In this document: in pieces, positions 54,443-64,000 of the stretch
How positions within the stretch are numbered: the stretch's first letter is position 1
Layout: every line of letters starts with the position of its first letter
DNA from: Oxytricha trifallax
Lineage: Eukaryota; Ciliophora; Spirotrichea; Sporadotrichida; Oxytrichidae
Direction of reading: 5' to 3'
Length of the DNA: 64,000 bases
Assembly (NCBI GenBank): GCA_000711775.1
Contig: ARYC01000755.1
Location: forward strand, 1 to 64,000
Notes under the pieces: model-generated
What the model was told of the DNA's origin: nothing
Seen by the model: the letters and a program-made list of their open reading frames with translations, nothing else
The model's database searches: none
Position numbers and translations under genes: made by a program

Positions 54443-57400
54443 ATGCATAGCTAAGTAGTTCCAGAAGAAAATTCGGAAAGTTACAAATCTCAGACTCAAT
54501 ATAATTTTCAAAAATTAGACCTCTAGTAACAAACCTCATTGAACAAAATCATGGCCTTAATTCTCCTAGTCAGTATCAGTTTCTCATTATGTCTGTATAT
54601 TATAATGCAGATGAAATATAATATGAAATTCTTGCTTATGTTTGGATACTTAGAGGCTAATTTTGCTGATGTTGTCGTTCAGAATAAATTAATAGCAATT
54701 TTAGATTTCAATTCAGATAATTTCATAATTGTAATAAAGTTTCATATAATGATTACATTAAATTTATTGTTATTTTGATTGTGAGTAACATCAATTGATT
54801 ATTTATCAAAATAATTAATAAATTATAAAAATAATGCTTTAACAGTGTTAAACTACAATATTTATATCACACAACATTATCTTGGTAATAGCAATTTCTT
54901 AAACTATAAGCAATAATTTTAGAATATTTAGTGTAAGAAAAAACTATAGTAAAAATCCACCTCAGTACAATTAAAGAGAATCACTGAAGCACATAACAGA
55001 TCCGTTAAATAATCAGCCATCTGCTGATAAATAATTAGAGAGCTCTTAGATTTTTAAACATTCTATTGAAAATTATCTTATTATAATAGATATTTTTGAA
55101 TTTCTTAACTGAAAGTGTATTTTAATATAAAGTAAAAAAAAGATTTCATTAAGATAATAATGAATTGGGAAACTAATTTTAATAAGAAATAATATTCTTA
55201 TATTAAGTAAGCTTGTCATTTAAAAGAAATTACTAAATTACTCTAGTTTAAGGAATTGCTCTAAAATTTGATTTCTTTCCTATTAGGATAAAGAATTTAC
55301 TATAAATATTTATATAAAAAATAATATTAACTCAAATCCTTGAATAAAATTTGCACTATTTATTATTCAACAGTCTATTCAAAATTATTTAACTTTCTTC
55401 TATAATAAAATGATGACAAATAACAACAATTTTAGGATGCCACTAATATAGATATAAACAACACTTATGATGAACTTGTAATCATATACAATGCAAACCT
55501 AATCAAAATTCAAATATTAAAAATTAGTAAACTATCATAACAATTAATTTCCTATTCCCAACTAACTTGATAAGTTCGACACAAAATTTAATACAAACAG
55601 TAGTGGATACAACTATAATATTTTTATTCCCTTTAATATCTTTATTATTCAACTTTCTTTTCAAATTTTATATTAAATTTGAAGTAAATACTATAAATAA
55701 ATTCTATTATTTTTAGCAATCATTGATACACTAACATTTTTCTTTCACTTTTAGTAAATAATAGCTTAAAATCTCAATATTCAGAGAAATCAGATTTGAT
55801 TTCTTCATTTAATAACGATTATTAAACTGATTCATTAAGTTTCTATTAACAGAAAAAGATTTGTGAATTGGCTTTATTAAGTTTTACTGCTTAGATTTAT
55901 GGAGCTAGAGGGACAGTCAAAATCTTGTAAAGTTTCAAGAAGCCAGAGAGTTTCGACGTGGTATAATAAGTCAAAGAATAAATTAAATAAAATTAAATTA
56001 GATTATAAAACATAAGGATATTAGTATAATCAAATAGTGATTATTTAAATCCATATTATTTTGTGAATTATACCAAAATAATTCCCATAATATATTAATA
56101 AATTGATAAATGAAGAATAAATACTAGGACTTGCGAATTTTAAATACTTCAATGCAGGCAAAAGTAAAATCAGGAGAGCTTCACCAATGAAAAAGAAAAT
56201 AATGAGCATTGAGGATTTCGAAGCTCAAAATGAATTGCTTGGGAGTAGGTCAGACTCAAAAAATATTTCTCTTATTGATAATTTAATATATATCTAAATC
56301 TATTCTATTCTAAAAAAATGAAAAAAAAGAATTATTTAAAATAACAAAATTAATCGATCCATCATTTATAGATAAACCTCTCGACTTAGAATAAATACTA
56401 GAGAAAGATGCTGAATTAGAGGCCACCAATAAATATCTATAGCTACCAGATATAAGCATAAAGAGAAATCTTAACAGCATATTCGAAATTAATGAGGAAA
56501 ATAATGATGGATTCTAAATGCTAAATGATGATACTTAGCTCAAACAGGAATATAACTTTGATTGAAATCTTGATTTTGAATAAGATTTTGTTATTATAAA
56601 GTGTTAATAGAATAATGTTGCTTTTTCTTATATTTTTAATGAGAAAGATTTAAAATGCAAAACTCAGATTCCTAAAATATAGGAGACACTAAATGAAAAT
56701 TTAGATCGTGTATAAATGCCTTTTAATGAATATAGTACTATAAATTTGAACTAGCTTGCTAGAAATAATACATCAATTGACCATCCTTCACCTTAATTAG
56801 CTTAAATAAATTAAGAGTTAGAACTGAATAATCCTATCCAAGAAATGCTAATAGACTCTGATAAGTTGTAACAAAGTGATGATTATTAAAGCAATTAGTC
56901 TTAAAAATAGGACTAAGAGTATAAAAATAAATAGAAAATCATAAAAATACCAGAATAATCAGATTTTGTTCTAAGAAATCATTTGGCATAAATAGGCTTT
57001 AACTCTTAAGATTTCTCGAAGACTTAAAACGCATAGTCAAATTAAAATGAGGAAGAATAGGCTGCTTAAGAAACATAAATTCGGCGAAATAGAAAGCGAG
57101 GAGATAAAAAGAAATTATTTAAGCGAAACTAAATCGCTGATAAGGAAAACTAATATTCAAAGTTTAAGAATAATCAGAATAGCGGTAAGATCAAGAATAG
57201 TAGTATAAATTAAGAGTCATCTATTTTTGGTTTTGATAGCACTATGCAAATTAATAGTTTTGATACTCGATCTTAGTAGAGATTTAAACAAGTCGATCAA
57301 AATATTAACCCACAAGTAATATAAATTGAGAGCAAGTAGCTTCAATCGAAAAATGCATCAAATAAAAAGAAGGGAGTCTAAATTAGTGTATGAAGATTTT

Positions 57401-57535
57401 CAAGAGCTTTACATAGTAATACTAAAACAAGAAGCTCTAAGTTCAGATTACTAGCATGATGGTCTAAATTCTACTGTGAATACGCTAGATCCATGTTAAC
57501 CAGGCTAAAAAGATAATATTGATAAAATACAAAAC
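54443..57535 (+). CDS. Large Asn/Gln-rich protein, several MDSs, unidentified
   Basis: ATG 54443: MHSQVVPEENSESYKSQTQY, then a hydrophobic stretch (IMALILLVSISFSLCLYI), PPQYNQRESLKHITDPLNNQ (54958), HNNQFPIPNQLDKFDTKFNT (55540), ISSFNNDYQTDSLSFYQQKK and CELALLSFTAQIYGARGTVK (55800-55940), GLANFKYFNAGKSKIRRASP (56132). From 56330 a block of nearly 400 codons is open apart from TGAs: ILEKDAELEATNKYLQLPDI, basic RRNRKRGDKKKLFKR, many TAA/TAG Gln codons. In-frame TGAs at 56563-56565, ~57391 and 57457-57459. Low complexity and a basic cluster suggest a disordered regulatory protein; no domain was found. Possibly more than one gene. Confidence 0.5.
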
Positions 57536-57544
57536 ATTAGGAAA

Positions 57545-58145
57545 TTATATTTGTAAAATTAAAAGTATCAGTCATAAGTTTGATAATTAAAAATATAAGT
57601 ATAAATATGAACATGATAATACGAATAAACATAGTATAATTATTGATTTTTTTTACATATACATAAACTAACTGCGATAAATTAATATACGCAATTATAT
57701 ATTTTTTATTATTTTCCTAAAAAATTGTGTTTTAGGTGACATTTTATTTGTCATTTGTGTTAGTGTAACATTATATACTACTCGTAATAGGTCCTAACTA
57801 AAAATAAAGTCTTATACTTGTCATTTTCATGCGCATTTTAAAATGCTTTTGGCCTCCTGTTTAAATCATAAATTTATCTTCCTAATTCCAAAACCTATGT
57901 AAAATAATCAAAATATTTAGTAGATGGAGTGAATTATGAGTCAAAATATCAAATGTAATTAGTGAAAGCAAATATAGTTCTTACCAGGAGTTGTATTTAA
58001 AGAGCAAATTCTTTCGCTTTCATTTTTAATAAAGGATTATGAATATATTTTCTGTTATAAATTAATTTCAAATAATTATTTATTCTTAAAAATTCACGCA
58101 TAATATTATGCTGTAAACGTTGAAGTCTTTCAATAACTTGAATTT
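57545..58145. other. AT-rich intergenic region, no gene seen
   Basis: No supportable coding segment on either strand. Confidence 0.5.
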
Positions 58146-58147
58146 CT

Positions 58148-59940
58148 ATGGCACCTAAGAAAATATAAACTAAGGAAGAAATGTTTCAAAAATTAATTAG
58201 AAAAATGATACTAACCTGTCATAGCAAACTGAAAATAACAAGCAGCAACATTTACAGACTAAAGCAACAACAAATCAAACTTGTCCATCTATTGAAATTG
58301 AATAATAAGAACAACTTAATAAGTATGAAAATCCAAGTATTGTAATAGAACATAACCCTATAGAATAAAAAAGCGATTTGATATTTATCAGAGATAAACT
58401 GAATATATGAGCTATTTCATCAAATGTTAACGATATACAAACCAGGCTATTCAAATTTCAGCATAGAAATAGAGGTACAATTTAAAAAGAAAGTGTAAAA
58501 TTGAAAAATTAGTAAGTAAGAAATCAAAGTAGTAATAATGAAACTATATTGATTGGAGGTCCAGATAGATTATCTCAAAATCAAAAACCACCTCTAGCGA
58601 AGTAAAATACTAAAAAGTAGATAAATTTAGACACTTAAAAATCTGATTAAGTGGGACTGAGATAAAATTAGGTTTACTAAGATAAGAATGAAAGCATGAG
58701 ATAAAATCCAAACATAGCTTCAATTTGCTCAGACAATCAAAACTTACAATTTATTACTTCGTCATGTGAAGATGAGTAATCATAAAAATAATTTCTGAAT
58801 AATTAAACATAGAATCATTTCAGTAGTGCCGAATAAGAATCTAAAGAAGCATCTTAAATTAAATATAACTCAATAACTGAGAGATGTAATTGCAAATAAA
58901 GATAGTTTAAAATGAAAAACTTGATAGAGTCAAAGACCTCTATATATTACAATCGAGACAACTAAGTTGTAGATAATCTTGACAATTAGTCAAGGTAATA
59001 AAAAGTTCAAAACTAGGCAATAAATTTTTACTAGAAAAAAAAGGAAAAAGCAATAGCAACAGTAGTTTCAATAGCATTAATCATTAAATGTTGAATCAAT
59101 CACAAACTTCAGCTTATATGCAAGCAGCAGAAACCTAAGATACTGTGTTTATATTGCAGGGCAGGAGGAGATCTAATCATTCATAATAATAGCAGTAAAG
59201 ATTTAGAGCCAATCAAATTACTAAGAGAGCTAGTTTGATGAAGAGCTAGAAAGAATGATAAGAGCTGCTAATCATGCTTTGAATCTCTCATTAAATGGAT
59301 ATTTTTAAAGTATTTATAATATTTTTTCGCAAATAGTTTTATTTATTATTAATCAAGATGGGATAAGTTTATTTGATAAAGAATTTTATAAAATTTTGAT
59401 CAGAAGAGAGGATGAAGACACAAAAATAAAAATCATAAGAAAACCGTCTCTAAAACATAATAAAAATTCAAAAAGACGAGAAATCAGCGCCTTTAATGGC
59501 TAAGTAACTTCAGTCGAAAGCTTACTTGAAATACTCAGGTCTCTCTCAAATATAGAAAGCCTACCACATAGAAAAGTAAGTATAGAGCTAGGATAGCAAT
59601 AAAAATATAAATAACTCAAGACTACTTGAAAGAGAAAATTATTATGATTCTTAATAGAGGAAAAATGTGTAATAATGCTAAGAGTTTTACTAGCAGTAAC
59701 ATGCATTAAATGCAACTGATAACCATCAAATGATGAAGGCATAATAGCAACAAATAAATTCTAAGAGAAAAGATCATTAAAACACATTACTGAATAGCAA
59801 TAGGACTCTGCTCAATAAGTATTTGAAAGCAATATATCATTCAGGTCTAATAATAAAAATGATAAGGACTTAGAATTGTGAGAAATAATTAAAAATATAA
59901 TAAAATTGTATACAATTAAAAACTGAGTTAAAAATTTGAT
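58148..59940 (+). CDS. Asn/Gln/Ser-rich disordered protein, unidentified
   Basis: ATG 58148: MAPKKIQTKEEMFQKLI. The frame changes near 58200 to QQTENNKQQHLQTKATTNQT, then runs long: ILIGGPDRLSQNQKPPLAKQ, QFITSSCEDEQSQKQFLNNQ, SAEQESKEASQIKYNSITER. At 59035 an A8 run shifts the frame to KSNSNSSFNSINHQMLNQSQ, AETQDTVFILQGRRRSNHSQ and ITKRASLMKSQKE-TGA; a further frame from ~59395 reads KTQKQKSQENRLQNIIKIQK and ENYYDSQQRKNVQQCQEFYQ. Most Gln are TAA/TAG. No domain. The shift at the homopolymer could be an assembly error. An in-frame TGA lies at ~58409. Confidence 0.5.
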
Positions 59941-60192
59941 AATATTCAGTAATATAATAATTTCTTAAAAATATCTCATTTTATATAAGTACTTTCCAAT
60001 TCCTTATTATCATTAACTGATAAATCATAAAATTAGAAATTGATCTAGAAGAAAAGAAATAATATTCTTTGAATATAATATTGCAATTATCAACAAATTA
60101 GTTTCATAAATAAATATTTATCATTTTATGTTTTTTATAGCAATAATAGTATTTGTAATTATGATATTAGTTTGTTTGTCATAGATTTGCTA

Positions 60193-63040
60193 ATGGAGGA
60201 AATCAACATAGTCCAACTTCAAGAACAATTTCATCATCCTTAGTAGTAATAAAACCATAGAGATCAATTAGGAGATGAGTAACTACAACAAAATATCAAT
60301 GATTAAATAATCATTGAGGGAGTTCATTTGATGCTCTAAATTCATGATCATCAGGTAATATTATTCATTTTTTATAAGAAACTTCTAAAACTAATGCATA
60401 TAGATCAATTTGAATTAGCCAGCAGAGATTTTATGCAGCATCTTGATGAGTAAAATGTCAATAATTAGCAGTAGTAATAAATTTAACAAAATATTATTCC
60501 ACCACTCCCACAACCAATTATATTAATTTAATTCCATATAGAGCCTTTTGACTGAAAATTAAAAAAAAAATAATTGTATTACTTTTAATGAAAACCAAAC
60601 TTTCAATAGCATGAAATGCATTTGAACAATTTGCATCAGTAGTTGCAGTAGATTTAATAAAACCATAACATTATCAATCATCTTTATAATAGCAATTTCT
60701 ACCAGTAGTAGTAATTATTACAGCAGTAGCTACTTTAACAGTAGTAGTTACCTCCTTAACCTTGATAATAATAGCCACCAATAAATTAGCAATAACCTCA
60801 ACCATAACAATCACAATAATAGCAACCACCAGCGCTAGGAAATAGAAAATTTTCTTACAGCACAATGATGAGATTTATTGGAAGCTGAAGACTTAACATA
60901 TTCCTAATGACTATTAATTTAGTCATGCTTGTTTACTCACTATCAACATTTTAGAGGAGAAGGCAATAATTCCAAATTGATCATACTTTTGAGACTGATA
61001 AGGTTTCAATCCCACTATCTGCGGTAAGTTTGTGTTTTAAATCATACACGTAATTATATTGGAATTTCTTTCGATAAATTGTTTAGTTCTCTAATACTTA
61101 AAATACTTAATATAGAGCTATGTGTTCGTAATTTGCCATGCAATATATTTGTTTCACAAAGGACTCGAAACTTCGTTTTTAGAGTGCAGTAGAAACGTAA
61201 TACATTAGCAGTAATAATAGCCAAATTATTCTTAAGTTAAGACTAATTCAGTGATTGAAGTTATGATCTAAGAGAATATCTACTATTATCTATATTTTTT
61301 ATAAATATTTTAGCAAAATATCAAAGGAAATGTTATCAGAAGTTCTAATATTTTGTCGCTAATTTTAAGAAATATTAATTATTTAACAATTATCTTGTGA
61401 TTTATTTGTTTCTAGATCACAGAAATATATACTCAACATTCTTTGAAGTATTTTTCTTTGTCATATTTTACACTGCTTATGGATTTTCTCACAGCAGCGC
61501 AACTCTCATCTAAGATTACATTAAAAAGGTAAAAACCCTTTATTCAATTCGGATAGAACATAAATTCTATAGTATTTATTTTTTTGAATAATCTTCAAAT
61601 TTAATTAAAATTAGGCTTGAGTTAATTTAAATACTATTCTAGATTCATTTTACAAGAAAAGCATAGAACCAATAATAATTCAAGACATTAAAAATTCATA
61701 TAGAAATATTACAAAGAATACCAATTCATTTACCTATTGATATTATTTCCTTAATTATTCTCTTTTAAATAGTTTATGAGTTATAAGTCATTCACGTTTT
61801 AAAAATTATCTCCAATTATTTTGCGCTTCTGATATTTATAATTTTTACTCTTAGGTGATAGACACTCAAGTTTTCTTTTCATCAGCCTTGGTACTCAGGA
61901 AAGACGAAAACTTTCAGAGAAGAATAAAAAAGGTTGAAAATTACTATAAATATTAATTAGTCAATGAAATCACTGTCAATTGTTTAGTACTGTGGCTATT
62001 TATCTATGCTAATCCATGTCTTTTTATGCTACTTATGCAACCAGTAAGTTTTATATCCAATTCTTAAAATAAATAATACAATAAGATTGTAATAAAACAT
62101 GTTATAGGGAATTAAAAACATAGTCAGCATATCTCACAACTTATACAACTTTAATTTTCAAATGAATAAATCTGTCTAATATCGATCTACAGACGATTAA
62201 ATTTTTATTAAAATGACTTTAAAATTCTTCTCAAATATTATCTTGAGATTCTTTGACCTTATGCAACACTGTCTGGCAATATTTTTCGCAGGAATTTCTT
62301 TCGGCTACTTCCCAATGGTTTAAGTATATATTTTGACACAAGGGTTCAAGCAGTTTACTCAATCCACTAATGAAATTGATAAATATAGGAAGATCAGACA
62401 ATTCTTAAGAAATTTACAGAGAGACTATCCTTTAGTCTTTTTTGGCCACCAACCTATAGAATACAATAATAATGAAGGAGAATTAAATAATAACTAGCAG
62501 GTATCTCAATATAGAGAAGTCGAAGATTGTGCGATTTGTAAGGAGCTTATGCGAACTGCCAAGAAATTACCTTGCAATCACTATTTCCACTGGTTCTGCA
62601 TATTTTAGCTCATTGAAAGTGGCAGTAAAAACTGCCTGATTTGCAGAGCAGAATTTAATAATCTTAATAGAAATCAGGCAAATTAAAATTAAAATGGTCA
62701 AAATGCATAAAATAATACTGCTGCTGCTCCTTCTAATGGAAATAGCATCTTCAATTTTAGACTAAGTAGATGGCTTCCTAATATATCAATCAGAATGATA
62801 AGACAGAGATAAGCTCCAGTTATAACTTTAAATTAAGCAATTGAATAGAGTAAGTATCGTTTTACTAATATGTTTTAATATTCTTTTTCATCAATTAAAA
62901 CATGCATATTTTAAATATGTTGATATAATACGAGAAATATTTCCATATTTGTCAAGCCAACATATCGTTACAGAAATCAGAAATGCATAAGGACACATCG
63001 ATTAAACCATTATAAATATTTTTAGATAACAATCTAAGAG
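60193..63040 (+). CDS. gp78/AMFR-like membrane RING-CUE E3 ubiquitin ligase
   Basis: ATG 60193 (MEEINIVQLQEQFHHPQQQQ); intron 60356-60403 (GTAATATTAT...GCATATAG); a Gln/Pro-rich region; membrane segments RLNIFLMTINLVMLVYSLST (60890), YSTFFEVFFFVIFYTAYGFS (61432), NEITVNCLVLWLFIYANPCL (61960), FDLMQHCLAIFFAGISFGYF (62250); then a RING-H2 domain (CAICKELMRTAKKLPCNHYF, HWFC, NCLICRAEF, 62534-62650) and a CUE-like ubiquitin-binding helix bundle (IFPYLSSQHIVTEIRNAQGH, DQTIINIF, 62940-63020). Multi-pass TM + RING + CUE is the layout of gp78, an ER-associated-degradation ligase. In-frame TGA at 60886-60888 (IGS-stop-RLN, Trp would fit) and a shift near 60560-60600 interrupt the N-terminal part. Introns or IESs lie at ~61021-61170, 61540-61855, 62050-62105 and 62850-62935. 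Confidence 0.82.
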
Positions 63041-63272
63041 GTATGTATCCTTGAATGAATATATTCATAAATATGTTTACTTTATTTGTAAGAATTAGGA
63101 AATTTCACTACATCTTATCTTTGCTTATTTTTAAGAAATTTAAAAGCTAAATTGTCTAATTTGCTTTGTTTTAATGAATTCTTATTTTGAGTCTTTTACT
63201 TGTACTTGGATTTTATTGCATGAAAATTAAAAATGTTAAAATTGAGGATATTAATTAAAACAAATAAATAAA

Positions 63273-64000
63273 ATGATTAGATAGAGTAGGAATACGGAGA
63301 CATGGTTCCTCACTAATAAACCATACATAGACTTCATAAACAATAAATGCAGAGGCTTCCTCAAATCAAAATATTTTATAAAAATCTCATTTAGGTCCAG
63401 GTGTATATGATGTTGAGTCTGCTCAGTAGCCCATGTCCATGACTATCTCATTTAGTTTCGGAAAGGTACCATTCGGTAGTTAAGACTCTAGATTTAAAAG
63501 ATATATTTATTGGAAGCCTGGACCCGGGGAAAATGAATAAGAGATTCAGAATTATGCCAAGCCAGAATACTCTAAGATTTCATTAAAAAGCCGAAATTCT
63601 TAAGTTCAACATTAAGATTCAAGCTAATTTATTGAAACTTATCAAGCTTAAATGATAATGTCGTCTATGTTTAAATCGAAAGAACAGAAGGTATCTATCT
63701 ATCAGGATATAGAAAGGAGAGAGCATGAAAATCAATATGTTTAAAATTCGAATAAGAAATATTAAATTAAGCTCAATGATGAAGTTATTGATGCTGAGAG
63801 ATTAATCCGAGATCGATCAGTTAAGAATAGTGTTGGATAAATTAAAAAGGAATTTGCTTATAAGTAGCAAAATAAAAATGTATTAGGGCAAAGTATGGTA
63901 CTCAGTTCTATAATTGACCAGTAAATGAAGGTAATTACAAATAATATACAATATTTTATTTATTAAGGACAAGAATGACAAAACAATAACTCCTAGAAAT
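63273..64000 (+). CDS. Sperm-tail PG-rich repeat (STPGR/SHIPPO) protein, N-terminal part
   Basis: Probable ATG 63273 (MIRQSRNTETWFLTNK); the frame changes near 63350 to ASSNQNILQKSHLGPGVYDV, SFSFGKVPFGSQDSRFKRYI and YWKPGPGENEQEIQNYAKPE. LGPGxYD, FGK..FGSQDSRF and PGPG are STPGR marks, seen in proteins bound to ciliary and cytoskeletal microtubules. A charged region follows (DEVIDAERLIRDRSVKNSVG). A small intron, 63931-63969 (GTAATTACAA...TTTATTAAG), precedes DKNDKTITPRN at the window edge. Consistent with the many cilia of a hypotrich. The gene continues beyond 64000. Confidence 0.75.

Noticed and set aside
28317..60888. The whole window as a karyorelict-type code (TGA = Trp or stop)
   Set aside because: Conserved Trp residues in ALG2, Pol X, the transposases and the CHCH protein are consistently TGG, and the TBE transposons and IES pointers indicate a spirotrich; kept only as a finding to test.
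1..64000. CRISPR arrays, bacterial operons, Shine-Dalgarno sites, rRNA or tRNA genes
   Set aside because: None seen. The genetic code, introns and transposons are eukaryotic; AT-rich repeats are not regularly spaced arrays. No tRNA cloverleaf was recognised by eye, though a scan could find one.

Overview
This looks like germline (micronuclear) DNA of a spirotrich ciliate, most likely an Oxytricha/Sterkiella-type hypotrich. Three things in the sequence support that. (1) Coding stretches read through TAA and TAG as Gln and end at TGA, so standard-code ORFs are mostly shadows. (2) Two transposons end in C4A4 telomere-like repeats (CAAAACCCCAAAACCCC), flank an A-N-T duplication and carry the transposase / 22 kDa / zinc-finger-kinase trio: these are TBE (telomere-bearing element) transposons. 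(3) Conserved genes are cut into short coding pieces (MDSs) separated by AT-rich spacers (IESs). In two genes the join can be made by eye at short direct repeats (pointers): AATGTT in an ALG2-like gene; ATATTT, ATTC and GAAA in a CHCH-protein gene. The species name is an inference.

Layout: 1-1431 end of a TBE; 1565-2263 a Merlin-type MITE with a 47-bp LINE remnant inside; 2560-8585 a fragmented minus-strand membrane-protein gene, hit by two MITEs and flanked by a 5'-truncated LINE (8622-9908); 10497-10911 a third MITE; about 11000-19142 a long fragmented minus-strand gene for a secreted/surface protein. Inside that gene lie a MORN gene start and an intact Merlin/IS1595-like transposon (14692-16056). 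Then 20587-22250 an ORF1-only LINE relative; 22748-25939 a WWE-PARP gene; 26540-35790 minus-strand genes for a repeat-rich protein, split by a full-length TBE (29363-33429).

The right half holds mainly plus-strand genes: an unknown protein (36264-37707), a small-Tim-like protein (38170), a MITE (39476-39893), a BRCT-containing family X DNA polymerase (40002-45960) with a complete GC-rich gene nested between its pieces (40972-43203), two small coiled-coil proteins, ALG2 mannosyltransferase (48441-50250), a CHCH mitochondrial protein (minus, 50808-52323), N/Q-rich proteins (54443-59940), a gp78/AMFR-like RING-CUE ubiquitin ligase (60193-63040) and an STPGR/SHIPPO protein running off the end.

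Limits: MDS borders are mostly approximate, because no macronuclear sequence was available for comparison. Several clean reading frames contain single-base frameshifts or one in-frame TGA. Decay of paralogues, unseen tiny IESs and sequencing indels cannot be told apart from this sequence alone.
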